Assembly (NCBI GenBank): GCA_905198155.1
Contig: CAJKBQ010000016.1
Span: forward strand, 4,664 to 68,663
Direction: 5' to 3'
Length of the DNA stretch: 64,000 nt
Origin: an uncultured Eubacteriales bacterium
GTDB taxonomy: Bacteria; Bacillota; Clostridia; Oscillospirales; Acutalibacteraceae
Position numbers and translations under genes: made by a program
Shown: in pieces, positions 44,240 to 53,293 of the stretch
Numbering within the stretch: position 1 is the stretch's first letter
Layout of the letters: each line of letters begins with the position of its first letter
The notes under the pieces: model-generated
The model's input: the letters and a program-made list of their open reading frames with translations, nothing else
What the model was told of the DNA's origin: nothing
Databases searched by the model: none

Positions 44240-44257
44240 TGCGGGGATTCCCCGTTT
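44240..44257 (+). terminator. Short hairpin after the sigma factor gene
   Basis: CGGGG-att-CCCCG followed by TTTTC, directly after the stop. The 3-nt loop is tight, so it may terminate only in part. Confidence 0.45.
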
Positions 44258-44303
44258 TCAAATATATGCCCCCTCAGAATCAGAGCGTTGTTTGTCAACA
44301 ATG

Positions 44304-44325
44304 AAAACGGTTCGCAGCCGTTTTT
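44304..44325 (+). terminator. Terminator-like hairpin upstream of the zinc-ribbon gene
   Basis: AAAACGG (44304-44310) pairs with CCGTTTT (44318-44324), followed by T. It lies 42 nt before the next start codon, so it either ends the sigma transcript or attenuates the zinc-ribbon gene. Confidence 0.6.
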
Positions 44326-44366
44326 GGGCGGAAAAAATCTTTTCAAACCAAAGCGAGGTAAATCAA

Positions 44367-44642
44367 ATGTACGAAGACAAGACTCTCACCTGCAAAGAAT
44401 GTGGCAAGGAATTTGTGTTCACCGCCGGTGAGCAGGAGTTCTACGCATCCAAAGGCTTTGTCAACGAGCCGCAGAGATGCAAAGCGTGCCGCGACGCGCG
44501 CAAAAATTCCAGCCGTCCGGAGCGCGAAATGTTCACCGCAATCTGCGCTTCCTGCGGTAAGGAAGCCAAAGTGCCGTTCAAGCCGCGCGAAGATCGCCCG
44601 GTGTATTGCAGCGAGTGCTTTGCAAAAATGAGAGAGGAATAA
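44367..44642 (+). CDS. Small double zinc-ribbon protein
   Basis: A 91-aa protein with two zinc ribbons. The first is CKECGKEFVFTAGEQEFYASKGF...CKAC (family zf-trcl), the second is CASCGKEAKVPFKPREDRPVYCSEC (CxxC-CxxC type). Four CxxC pairs give two zinc sites. Such proteins are common and small in Clostridia; a role in RNA or DNA binding is possible but unproven. The ATG at 44367 is preceded by AGCGAGGT. It has its own downstream terminator. Confidence 0.88.
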   Translation: MYEDKTLTCKECGKEFVFTAGEQEFYASKGFVNEPQRCKACRDARKNSSRPEREMFTAICASCGKEAKVPFKPREDRPVYCSECFAKMREE

Positions 44643-44661
44643 TTTTCACCGATTATTCTCG

Positions 44662-44695
44662 GCGCTCCGGAGGGCAACTTCCGGAGCGCTTTCTG
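44662..44695 (+). terminator. Terminator after the zinc-ribbon gene
   Basis: GCGCTCCGGA (44662-44671) pairs with TCCGGAGCGC (44680-44689), followed by TTTCTGTT. Confidence 0.8.
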
Positions 44696-44844
44696 TTCGC
44701 CGCCCGCGCACGCCGACGAGAGCGGAAATTCCCGCAAACAATGCAAATTTTGCGCCGGATCAATTCAAAAACAGGGCAAATATGCACGCTTTTCGCGGTC
44801 ATTCGTGCAATTGTAAATTTTTTTGCAAGAATTTCAATTACCAC

Positions 44845-44873
44845 TTGCAAAATCCGCAGAAATGCAGTACAAT
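44845..44873 (+). promoter_or_regulatory. Promoter of the aminotransferase gene
   Basis: TTGCAA (44845-44850), a 17-nt spacer and TACAAT (44868-44873). The rest of 44696-44919 shows nothing else. Confidence 0.75.
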
Positions 44874-44919
44874 AGTATCTGTTGATTTTTGAAGTAGCCG
44901 ACAGAAAGGATGGCCTGCC

Positions 44920-46200
44920 ATGATGAATCTGAATCAAATGACAACCGACCAGCAGCGAGCCGAATACAACCGCCTGCGCGCCCAGTACGATGCGTTCTGC
45001 GCAGAAGGGCATCACCTGGATATGTCCCGCGGCCGTCCCGATACCGACCAGCTGAACCTGTCGGACGCCATGATGCAGCCGTTTGACCCGGTCGCGCCCA
45101 ACGGCATCGACTGCCGCAACTACGGGATGCCGGACGGTGTGCGCGAACTGGCGGATCTTTTCGCCGGTATGCTGGACGTCCCGTCCGACTGGGTCATCCT
45201 GGGCGGCGCATCCAGTCTGAACATGATGTTTGACAAAATCTCCGACGCCATGACGCACGGCATCTGCGGCCACACCCCGTGGTGCAGGCAGGCACCGGTC
45301 AAATTCCTCTGCCCGGTGCCCGGATACGACCGCCATTTCACCGTGTGCGAATACTTCGGGATCGAAATGATCCCCGTCGCCATGACGCCCACCGGCCCCG
45401 ACATGGACGCCGTGGAGCGCTTGGTCGCGTCCGACGCGCAGATCAAAGGCATCTGGTGCGTGCCCAAATATTCCAACCCGCAGGGCTATACGTATTCCGA
45501 CGAAACCGTCCGCCGGTTTGCCCGGCTGACCCCCGCCGCGCCGGACTTCCGCATCTATTGGGACAACGCATACTGCGTCCACGATCTGACCGATACGCCG
45601 GATCAGCTGCTGTCGCTGTACGAAGCGTGCGTGGAAGCAGGCCACCCGGATCTGCCGGTGATGTTCGCCTCCACCTCCAAAATCACTTACCCCGGCGCGG
45701 GCGTGTCGGCCATCGCCGAGTCCCCGGCCAACGCCGCGGACGACAAAAAACGGCTGTTCGTGCAGATGGTGTGCGGCGACAAAATGAATATGCTCCGCCA
45801 CTTGTACTTCCTGAAAGACATGGACGGCGTGCGCGCGCAGATGAAGCGCCACGCGGCGCTGCTGCGGCCGAAATTTGAGGCGGTATGTCGCCGGCTGCGC
45901 ACCGAGTTCGTCAACGGCGACCTGCTCACCTGGTACGAGCCGCACGGCGGCTATTTCCTGGGCGTCGATACGCTGCCGGGCTGCGCCAAGCGCGTGGTCG
46001 CACTGTGCGCGCAGGCGGGCGTCAAGCTGACCGGCGCCGGCGCGACGTATCCGTACGGCAAAGACCCGCAGGACCGCAACATCCGGCTGGCCCCCAGCGG
46101 CGTCAAAATCGACGAACTGGAACAGGCGATGGCGCTGTTTTGCCTGTGCGTGAAGCTCGCCAGCCTTGAAAAAGTGCTGAAAATCGAGAAAAACGCGTAA
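44920..46200 (+). CDS. PLP-dependent aspartate aminotransferase-type enzyme
   Basis: A 426-aa fold-type I aminotransferase of the Asp_aminotransf branch. DMSRGRPDTDQLNLS lies near the N-terminus, VPKYSNPQGYTYS near residue 185, DNAYCVHDL near 215 and the PLP lysine in STSKITYPGAGVSA near 255. The C-terminal domain ends normally. It should transfer amino groups between aspartate and 2-oxoglutarate or a related pair. AGAAAGGATGG precedes two adjacent ATG codons (44920 and 44923). It is monocistronic. Confidence 0.92.
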   Translation: MMNLNQMTTDQQRAEYNRLRAQYDAFCAEGHHLDMSRGRPDTDQLNLSDAMMQPFDPVAPNGIDCRNYGMPDGVRELADLFAGMLDVPSDWVILGGASSLNMMFDKISDAMTHGICGHTPWCRQAPVKFLCPVPGYDRHFTVCEYFGIEMIPVAMTPTGPDMDAVERLVASDAQIKGIWCVPKYSNPQGYTYSDETVRRFARLTPAAPDFRIYWDNAYCVHDLTDTPDQLLSLYEACVEAGHPDLPVMFASTSKITYPGAGVSAIAESPANAADDKKRLFVQMVCGDKMNMLRHLYFLKDMDGVRAQMKRHAALLRPKFEAVCRRLRTEFVNGDLLTWYEPHGGYFLGVDTLPGCAKRVVALCAQAGVKLTGAGATYPYGKDPQDRNIRLAPSGVKIDELEQAMALFCLCVKLASLEKVLKIEKNA

Positions 46201-46237
46201 AAAACTGCTTTCCGCATCGGAATTCTCAATTTATGCA

Positions 46238-46266
46238 TTGACTTTTCGGTCAAAATACAATATAAT
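46238..46266 (+). promoter_or_regulatory. secDF promoter
   Basis: TTGACT (46238-46243), a 17-nt spacer and TATAAT (46261-46266). A TTGAC-n6-GTCAA inverted repeat (46238-46253) covers the -35 box. Confidence 0.8.
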
Positions 46267-46267
46267 T

Positions 46268-46322
46268 AACCTTGTGCCGTTTGCGAACTTTTTTCACGCG
46301 TACAACGCACAAGGTTATTTTT
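46268..46322 (+). terminator. Terminator-like hairpin in the secDF leader
   Basis: AACCTTGTGC (46268-46277) can pair with GCACAAGGTT (46307-46316), followed by ATTTTTTG. It begins at the expected transcription start and ends 55 nt before secD, the layout of an attenuator. Confidence 0.6.
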
Positions 46323-46376
46323 TGCTTGCGCGCGGGTTCGCGTTCGCAAACAACGATCAGACAGGAGGATTTTTGC

Positions 46377-47819
46377 ATGAAGCGAAAAGGCAAATGGGTT
46401 TTCTTTGTGGTTGCCCTGCTGGTGCTTTTTCTCAGCTATTCGGCGTTTTTTGGAATCTACACCGAAGTGGGAGACACGGACCAGGCAGCGATCAAAGGCG
46501 CCGGAGACATCCGCTGGGGCATTGATATCCGCGGCGGCGTCGAAGTGACGTTCAATCCGGTGGACGACAATGGCAACGCAATGGCAGCCCCGCAGGAACA
46601 ATTGGACGGTGCGAAAGAAACCATCAGCACCCGGTTGACCGACAATCATATCACCGACTACGAACTGTACGTCGATTATGATAATTCCCGGTTGGTGCTT
46701 CGGTTCCCGTGGAAGGAAGACGAAGCCGATTTTGACCCGCAGGCGGCCATTCGGGAGCTGTCCATGACGGCGGAGCTGACGTTCCGCGAAGGCAACAGCA
46801 CCCGCAATGTCACCGATGCGGACGGCAATGTGACGGGCTATGAGCCGGACGGCGTGACCGAAACCACGATCATCCTCACCGGCGACGACGTCGATAAGGC
46901 CGAAGCCTACTACAACAGCCAGGACATGACCTACGGCGTGAGCCTCACGCTGAAAGAGGCGGGCAAAAAAGCATTCAGCGACGCGACGGAGCGCCTGTCC
47001 CAAAACAAGGGGACCATCTCCATCTGGCTGGACAACGAGATGATCTCGTACCCGACCGTCAATGCGCACATCACCGACGGCCAGGCGACGATCACCGGCA
47101 ACTTTACCTATGAATCCGCCAAAAAACTCGCGGATCAAATCAACGCCGGCGCGCTGCCGTTCAAACTGGAAACCGCCAGCTACAGCTCGATTCATCCCAC
47201 GCTGGGCATCTCCGCCCGCACCACGATGCTGATCGCCGGTGTAATCGCGTACGCGCTGATCTGCGTGTTTATGATCCTGATGTTCCGCCTGCCGGGCGTG
47301 GTCGCGTGCATCACGCTGCTGGGGCAGATTGCGCTGATTGTGGCGTCGATCTCCGGCTACTTCCCGTCGTTCGACAGCTTCACCCTCACGCTGCCCGGTA
47401 TCGCCGGGATCATCATGTCGATCGGTATGGGCGTGGACGCCAATATCATCACCGACGAGCGCATCCGCGAAGAGCTGCGCAGCGGCAAATCGCTGGACGC
47501 GGCGATTGCGGCCGGTTCCAAAGAGAGCCTGTCCGCCATCGTGGACGGCAACATCACCAACGTGATCGTGGCCATCATCCTGATGGGCGTGTTCGGCTCC
47601 CCGAACAGCTTCTGGAACAAGCTGCTGTCGGTATTCCTGGCGCCGTTCGGTACGTCCGTCACCGGCTCGATCTATTCGTTCGGCTACACGCTGCTCATCG
47701 GTGTGATCGCGAACTTCGTCATGGGCGTCCTCTGCACGCGACTGATGATCGTTTCGCTGTCCAAATTCAAAGTTTTCCGCAGCAAATGGCTGTATGGAGG
47801 TGCGCGCAATGCTGAATGA
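46377..47819 (+). CDS. secD: Protein translocase subunit SecD
   Basis: A 480-aa membrane protein that with SecF uses the proton motive force to finish protein export. It has an N-terminal transmembrane helix, a large extracytoplasmic domain (GIDIRGGVEVTFNP) and five C-terminal helices with the family motif GIAGIIMSIGMGVDANIITDERIREE near residue 345. The ATG at 46377 follows AGGAGG; the reading from 46272 runs through the leader hairpin. It overlaps secF by 11 nt. Confidence 0.95.
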   Translation: MKRKGKWVFFVVALLVLFLSYSAFFGIYTEVGDTDQAAIKGAGDIRWGIDIRGGVEVTFNPVDDNGNAMAAPQEQLDGAKETISTRLTDNHITDYELYVDYDNSRLVLRFPWKEDEADFDPQAAIRELSMTAELTFREGNSTRNVTDADGNVTGYEPDGVTETTIILTGDDVDKAEAYYNSQDMTYGVSLTLKEAGKKAFSDATERLSQNKGTISIWLDNEMISYPTVNAHITDGQATITGNFTYESAKKLADQINAGALPFKLETASYSSIHPTLGISARTTMLIAGVIAYALICVFMILMFRLPGVVACITLLGQIALIVASISGYFPSFDSFTLTLPGIAGIIMSIGMGVDANIITDERIREELRSGKSLDAAIAAGSKESLSAIVDGNITNVIVAIILMGVFGSPNSFWNKLLSVFLAPFGTSVTGSIYSFGYTLLIGVIANFVMGVLCTRLMIVSLSKFKVFRSKWLYGGARNAE

Positions 47820-48783
47820 TATGAAGATTCGCTTTGTCGCGAACAAAAAGAAATTTGCGCTGGTCGCAGCCATCGTGCTGCTGATCGGTTTGGTCTGCAA
47901 TCTGGTGCTCGGCACGCGGATGGACATCCAGTTCACCGGCGGCACCATCATCAAATATTCCTACACCGGCGACGTGGACAAGTCCGTGCTGCAAGAGGTG
48001 CTCGCCCCGGTCACGGACGGCAAAGAGGACTACACCTTTGCCTACGATGTGATCACCAATGGCACGGACAGCAACCCCAACAATGTGTCGGTGTCGCTCC
48101 CGGCGACCGTGTCGCTGACGGCCGACGACCTGAATCAGGTGCTGGCCGATCTGCAAAAGAAGCTGCCGGACGCGAACTTCCGCCAGCTGGAATCCAACTC
48201 CGTCGAAGCGACGATGGGCCGCGAATTCTTCGGCAAATGCATCGTGGCGATCGTGCTGGCGTCGGTGCTGATGCTGGTATATGTTGCCATCCGCTTCCGC
48301 AAAATCGGCGGCTGGTCGGCCGGCCTGATGTCGCTGCTCGCGCTGGTGCACGACGTCGCCATCGCGTATTTCGTATTCGTGATTTTCCGCATCCAGCTGG
48401 ACGATAACTTCGTCGCCGTGGTGCTGGCAATTTTGGGTTATTCGCTGAACAACACGATCGTGATCTACGACCGCATCCGCGAAAACCGCCGCCGCATGGG
48501 CGCGAAAGCGTCGCTGGCCGAAGTGGTCGATCGCAGCATCAACCAGTCGTTCCGCCGCTCGCTGTTCACCACGATCACGACGTTCGTCGCTGTGGCCAGC
48601 ATCACTGTGGTGGCGCTGGTGTACAGCCTGGATTCGATCCTCAGCTTCTCGGTGCCGATGATGTTCGGCCTGGTGGCAGGATTTTACAGTTCCACCTTCC
48701 TGGCGGCGCCATTGTGGGTCGGTCTGCAGGACTGGCGCGCCAAACGCCGCGCGGCCAAGGCCGAGAAAAATCTGGCGAAGTAA
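47809..48783 (+). CDS. secF: Protein translocase subunit SecF
   Basis: A 324-aa partner of SecD. It has an N-terminal transmembrane helix (FALVAAIVLLIGLVCNLV), MDIQFTGGTIIKYSYTG at the start of the first extracytoplasmic domain, and five more helices. The conserved LGYSLNNTIVIYDRIRENRR segment lies near residue 215 and RRSLFTTITTFVAV follows. GGAGGTG precedes the ATG at 47809, inside the 3' end of secD. It ends in a terminator. Confidence 0.95.
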   Translation: MLNDMKIRFVANKKKFALVAAIVLLIGLVCNLVLGTRMDIQFTGGTIIKYSYTGDVDKSVLQEVLAPVTDGKEDYTFAYDVITNGTDSNPNNVSVSLPATVSLTADDLNQVLADLQKKLPDANFRQLESNSVEATMGREFFGKCIVAIVLASVLMLVYVAIRFRKIGGWSAGLMSLLALVHDVAIAYFVFVIFRIQLDDNFVAVVLAILGYSLNNTIVIYDRIRENRRRMGAKASLAEVVDRSINQSFRRSLFTTITTFVAVASITVVALVYSLDSILSFSVPMMFGLVAGFYSSTFLAAPLWVGLQDWRAKRRAAKAEKNLAK

Positions 48784-48821
48784 TTTTTGCAAAAACGGCG
48801 CAAAATCGAACAAAACCGTGC

Positions 48822-48855
48822 AAAAGAGACGACTTTTCGGAGCCGTCTCTTTTTG
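48822..48855 (+). terminator. secDF terminator
   Basis: AAAAGAGACG (48822-48831) pairs with CGTCTCTTTT (48844-48853), followed by T. Confidence 0.85.
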
Positions 48856-48897
48856 TAGCTTTTTTCCGTCCAAAGCGTAAATTTTTCATGAAAACGA

Positions 48898-48926
48898 TTG
48901 CGATTTGCACGAAAATCCGCTAAAAT
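48898..48926 (+). promoter_or_regulatory. Promoter of the MacB/FtsX-type ABC operon
   Basis: TTGCGA (48898-48903), a 17-nt spacer and TAAAAT (48921-48926). Confidence 0.7.
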
Positions 48927-48966
48927 AAAAGATATTGAGAAGAACACGCAAACAGGAGTGAGCGAT

Positions 48967-49668
48967 ATGGCATTTGTAGAATTTCGGGACGTGAAAAAGT
49001 TTTACCAGACCGGCGGCCAGCGGATTGCGGCGTCGGACGGGATCAATTTTGTGGTAGAAAAAGGGGAATTCGTCGTGATCGTGGGACCGAGCGGTGCCGG
49101 AAAAACGACGGTGCTCAATATGCTGGGCGGGATGGACGCCTGCTCCGAAGGGCAGATTTACCTCGACGGCCAGTGCATCAGCGCCATGAATGAGCGCAGA
49201 TTGACCGAATATCGCCGCCACGATGTCGGATTTGTGTTCCAATTCTACAATTTGGTGCAAAATCTGACGGCGCGCGAAAACGTAGAGCTGGCCGCGCAAA
49301 TCTGCCGCGACCCGCTGGATGCCGCCGCCGTGCTGCAAGAGGTGGGCCTCGGCGACCGGATGGATCACTTCCCGGCGCAGCTGTCCGGCGGCGAGCAGCA
49401 GCGCGTGGCCATTGCCCGCGCCATCGCAAAAAATCCCAAACTGCTGCTGTGCGACGAACCGACCGGCGCACTCGATTACAAGACCGGCAAGGCGATTTTG
49501 AAACTGCTGCAAGACACCTGTCGCCACCAGTCGCGCACGGTGATCGTGATTACGCACAACAAATCGTTCGCACAGATCGCTGACCGCGTGATCCGGATCA
49601 ACAGCGGCAAGGTGACGGAAATGTACTGCAACGAAAATCCGGCGGACGCGGAAGGGATTGAGTGGTAA
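48967..49668 (+). CDS. ABC transporter ATPase, MacB/LolD type
   Basis: A 233-aa ATPase. Walker A is GPSGAGKTT, the signature LSGGEQQRVAIARAI and Walker B LLLCDEPTGALD, the last being typical of the LolD/MacB/FtsE branch. The ATG at 48967 follows AGGAGTGAG. Its stop directly abuts the GTG start of the permease, so the two are coupled. With that permease it forms a mechanotransmission-type complex, not a classical exporter. Confidence 0.94.
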   Translation: MAFVEFRDVKKFYQTGGQRIAASDGINFVVEKGEFVVIVGPSGAGKTTVLNMLGGMDACSEGQIYLDGQCISAMNERRLTEYRRHDVGFVFQFYNLVQNLTARENVELAAQICRDPLDAAAVLQEVGLGDRMDHFPAQLSGGEQQRVAIARAIAKNPKLLLCDEPTGALDYKTGKAILKLLQDTCRHQSRTVIVITHNKSFAQIADRVIRINSGKVTEMYCNENPADAEGIEW

Positions 49669-52600
49669 GTGAAAAACGCATTTGGAACCGAGCTGCGCCG
49701 CACCGTGCGGCACAGTATGGGGCGATTTGTCGCGATTTTACTGATCGTTGCGCTGGGCGCCGGGTTTTACGCCGGGCTGCGCGCCACTGCGCCGGATATG
49801 CGGATGACGATGGATCGGTACATGGACGAATACCGGATGATGGATCTGCGCGTGGTTTCGACGCTGGGACTGACCGACGCGGACGTGGCCGCCGTGCGGG
49901 ACGTGGCCGGCGTAGACGGGGTGATGCCGGCGCACTTTTTGGACGCGATGATCGAGGTCAACGGCACCGACAGCGTGGTGCGCGTGCATTCACTGCCGGG
50001 CAACACATCCGATAATGATAAAAATTACCTGAACCGCGTCAAGCTGGCGGAGGGCCGGATGCCGCAGGCGGACAACGAATGCCTGATGATGGCCGGGAAG
50101 CTGAAAAACGGCGGCACGTTCCTGGGCGAGCAAATCACGCTGCAAAGCGTTGCCGACGGCAAGCTGAAAAACACAGAATACACCGTGGTGGGGCTGATTG
50201 ACAGCGCGTATTACATCTCGTTCCAGATGGGCAGCACGGACATCGGGTCCGGGACGCTGAGTTTCTTCATGTATATTCCGGAATCGAATTTTCAGGAAGA
50301 TTATTACACGGAATTGTTCGTTTCCGTGGCCGGAGCGGCAGAAGAAAATACCTTCACGGACGCGTACGACGCGGTGGTCGGCAAGGTGCAGAAGCGGTTG
50401 GAGAAAATCGCGAACGGCCGGTTGGATGTGCGGCGCGCGGAACTGTCCGGCGATGCGGAAGCGCAGCTGGCGCAGGCGCGTCGCGACTATGAATCCGGCA
50501 AGGCCGAAAGCGACAAGGCGCTGGCCGACGCCGAGCAGCAGTTGACCGACGGCGCGGCGGAACTGGAAACCCGGCGGCAGCAATGGACCGACGCGCAGAC
50601 GCAAATTGCCGACGGGAAAACGAAAATTGCAGAATCCCGCCAGCAAATTGCCGACGGATGGGCGGCGTACCGCGACGGAACGGCGCAGCTGGCGCAGGCG
50701 CGGGCGGAATACGAGGCCGGTGTGCTGGCGTACAATCAGGCGAAAGCGCAGGCGGACAGCGCGCTGGACAACGCGCAGGCGCAGCTGACGGCCGGGAAAA
50801 TCCAGCTGACGCTCAAACAGGCTGCGCTGAAAGAGGTGCAGAAGCTGCAAGCGGATGCGGCGGCGAATGTCCAGACCAAGGAAAGCGAATTGGCAGAGCT
50901 GCGCGCGCTGGAAGCGGCGGAAACCGATCCGGCGGCAAAAAAGCTGTATCAGGCGCAGATCACGCTCAAAGAACAGGAGCTGAATACGGCGCAGAAAACG
51001 CTGACGGCGATGCAGGAAAAGCAGCAGACGCTGCAAACCGAGACGGCGGAACTGGCTCAGACGATCGCTGCGGGCGAGGCGGAGCTGGTTGCGCAGCGCG
51101 GGCAGATCAACGCGCAGCTGATGCTGACCGAGCAGAAGCTGCAAACGGCGTACAGCACCATCACCGCGAATGAACAGAAGCTGGCGGACAGCAAAACACA
51201 GCTGGAATCCGGCGAAACGGAGCTGGCGGAGCAAAGCGCGAAGCTGACCGCGTCGGAGGCAGAATTGGCGGACGGAAAAGCGCAGCTGGACGATGCCGAG
51301 GCCGAATTGGCGGACGGCAGGGCGCAGTTGGAGGCGCAGCGCGCCGAAGTCGCGCAGCAGCTGGCCGACGCGGAACAGAAAATCAAGGACGGCGAAGCGC
51401 AGCTGGAATCGCTGAAAAATGCGGTGTGGTATGTGCTGGACCGGCACACGAACGTGGGCTTTGCCAGCTTTGAAGGCGACTGCGGCCGGATGGATGCGCT
51501 GTCCAAGGTGTTCCCGATGATTTTCTTCGCGGTTGCGATTCTGGTCGCACTGACCACGATGACCCGCATGGTGGAGGAAGAGCGCAGTTTGATCGGGACG
51601 TACCGCGCGCTGGGGTATTCCAAACGGAAAATTCTGTCCAAATACCTGATTTACGCCGGGAGTGCGACGATCGGCGGGTGCGTACCTGGCATTTTGGTGC
51701 TGCAAAAGGCATTGCCGATTATTATTTGGAATTGCTACCGGATCCTGTATACCGGACCGGGTGCGTATGCGCCGTACAACCTGAAATTCGCGCTGGTCGG
51801 GACGGCGGCATCGCTGATTCTGGTGCTGGGCGCGGCGTTTTTGGTGTGCCGGTCGTCGGTCGCGGAATGCCCGGCGCAGCTGCTGCAGCCCAAGGCGCCG
51901 AAGGCCGGGAAGCGCATCCTGCTGGAACGCATCCCGCTGATTTGGAACCGGCTGAACTTTATCCAGAAAGTGACGGCGCGCAATATTTTCCGGTACAAAA
52001 AGCGGCTGATTATGACAGTCGTCGGCATCGCGGGCTGCACCGGGCTGCTGCTGACCGGATTCGGGATCAAGGATTCCGTGTCGTCGCTGCTGCCGAATCA
52101 GTACGAGGATTTGTACCAGTACGATGTTCAGCTGACGACGGATCAGGCGGCGCTGTCGGACGAGACGCAGCGGCTGCTGGACGATTCGCCGGAGATTGCG
52201 TCGGTACTGCGGCTGTATCAGACGGCGCAGGATCTGACCGGCAACGGACACACAATGTCGGCGAGCATCGTGGTGCCGGAGGACACGGAAAAATTCCCGG
52301 ATTTTGTCCGGCTGCGCACGCGCGTCGGGCACAAACCGGTGGAATTCGGGGCGGATTCGGTAATTGTGACGGAAAAGCTGGCCAGCCGGCTGGGGCTGCA
52401 CATCGGCGACGACGTGACGATTCAGAAACCGGACGGGACGCCGGCGACGCTGACAATTACCGGGATCACGGAAAACTACCTGATGCACTACATTTACATC
52501 GCGCCGGAGCTGTACCGGGCGAAAATCGGCGACCCGGCGGTGTTCAACGAAATCCAGCTGATTTGCGACCCGGACATGGAGGTGGATACGGACGCGCTGT

Positions 52601-53088
52601 GCAAGACGCTGAGCGCGCAGGCGGACATCCGCACGGCGACGTCGGTGCGCGCGTACAGCGGGCAGTTTGAGTCGATGATCAGCAGTTTGAACTATGTGGT
52701 GCTGGTGATTATCGTGTGCGCCGGGCTGCTGGCGTTCGTAGTGCTGTACAACCTGACGAACATCAATATTTCGGAGCGGCAGCGCGAGATTGCGACGATC
52801 AAAGTTCTGGGATTTTACAAGATGGAGACCGCGATGTATATTTACCGCGAAACGATCCTGCTGACGCTGCTGGGGTGTCTGTTCGGGCTAGGATTCGGGG
52901 TGATTCTGCACATGTTCGTGATTCAGACGGTGGAAGTGGACTTGGTGATGTTCGGCCGCACCATTGCGCCGCTGAGCTACGGGATTGCCGCCGCGCTGAC
53001 GTTCGTATTCTCATTTTTGGTCAACGTGGTGATGTACCGCAAGCTGACCGGAATTTCGATGGTGGAAAGCTTGAAATCGGTCGATTGA
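49669..53088 (+). CDS. FtsX-like ABC permease with long coiled-coil insert
   Basis: A 1,139-aa membrane protein started by a GTG that immediately follows the ATPase stop. The N-terminal helix (FVAILLIVALGAGFYAGL) is followed by a MacB-PCD-like extracytoplasmic domain. A coiled coil of about 330 residues comes next (residues 255-585), rich in repeats such as AQLADG, ETELAEQ and KAQLDDAEAEL. Three helices of the first FtsX domain follow (near 605-735), then a second extracytoplasmic domain and a last FtsX domain (LNYVVLVIIVCAGLLAFVVLYNLTNINISERQREIATIKVLGF near 1005). This is the layout of large Firmicutes FtsX-like permeases of unknown role; a link to cell-wall hydrolases or surface stress is possible. 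Confidence 0.92.
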   Translation: MKNAFGTELRRTVRHSMGRFVAILLIVALGAGFYAGLRATAPDMRMTMDRYMDEYRMMDLRVVSTLGLTDADVAAVRDVAGVDGVMPAHFLDAMIEVNGTDSVVRVHSLPGNTSDNDKNYLNRVKLAEGRMPQADNECLMMAGKLKNGGTFLGEQITLQSVADGKLKNTEYTVVGLIDSAYYISFQMGSTDIGSGTLSFFMYIPESNFQEDYYTELFVSVAGAAEENTFTDAYDAVVGKVQKRLEKIANGRLDVRRAELSGDAEAQLAQARRDYESGKAESDKALADAEQQLTDGAAELETRRQQWTDAQTQIADGKTKIAESRQQIADGWAAYRDGTAQLAQARAEYEAGVLAYNQAKAQADSALDNAQAQLTAGKIQLTLKQAALKEVQKLQADAAANVQTKESELAELRALEAAETDPAAKKLYQAQITLKEQELNTAQKTLTAMQEKQQTLQTETAELAQTIAAGEAELVAQRGQINAQLMLTEQKLQTAYSTITANEQKLADSKTQLESGETELAEQSAKLTASEAELADGKAQLDDAEAELADGRAQLEAQRAEVAQQLADAEQKIKDGEAQLESLKNAVWYVLDRHTNVGFASFEGDCGRMDALSKVFPMIFFAVAILVALTTMTRMVEEERSLIGTYRALGYSKRKILSKYLIYAGSATIGGCVPGILVLQKALPIIIWNCYRILYTGPGAYAPYNLKFALVGTAASLILVLGAAFLVCRSSVAECPAQLLQPKAPKAGKRILLERIPLIWNRLNFIQKVTARNIFRYKKRLIMTVVGIAGCTGLLLTGFGIKDSVSSLLPNQYEDLYQYDVQLTTDQAALSDETQRLLDDSPEIASVLRLYQTAQDLTGNGHTMSASIVVPEDTEKFPDFVRLRTRVGHKPVEFGADSVIVTEKLASRLGLHIGDDVTIQKPDGTPATLTITGITENYLMHYIYIAPELYRAKIGDPAVFNEIQLICDPDMEVDTDALCKTLSAQADIRTATSVRAYSGQFESMISSLNYVVLVIIVCAGLLAFVVLYNLTNINISERQREIATIKVLGFYKMETAMYIYRETILLTLLGCLFGLGFGVILHMFVIQTVEVDLVMFGRTIAPLSYGIAAALTFVFSFLVNVVMYRKLTGISMVESLKSVD

Positions 53089-53093
53089 ATGAG

Positions 53094-53123
53094 AACGGTG
53101 TGCCGGACGGTGCACCGTTTTTA
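53094..53123 (+). terminator. Terminator of the FtsX-type operon
   Basis: AACGGTG (53094-53100) pairs with CACCGTT (53113-53119), followed by TTT. Confidence 0.75.
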
Positions 53124-53208
53124 CAATTTATTCCCCATTGTTACAAAGCATTGGCCAAATGCATAAAACATTCTCCCAAATGCCGAGTCAAATGTGCGCC
53201 AGAAAGTC

Positions 53209-53237
53209 TTGAAATTTCGCGGATTCCAGAGTATAAT
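53209..53237 (+). promoter_or_regulatory. Promoter of the pilus operon
   Basis: TTGAAA (53209-53214), a 17-nt spacer and TATAAT (53232-53237). No strong terminator is seen until 62089, so it should drive all seven genes. Confidence 0.75.
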
Positions 53238-53293
53238 TAAGATAATAAACTTGGTATTTTCCAAACGAATTCCCGTGCGCGGGGGGATGCAAT

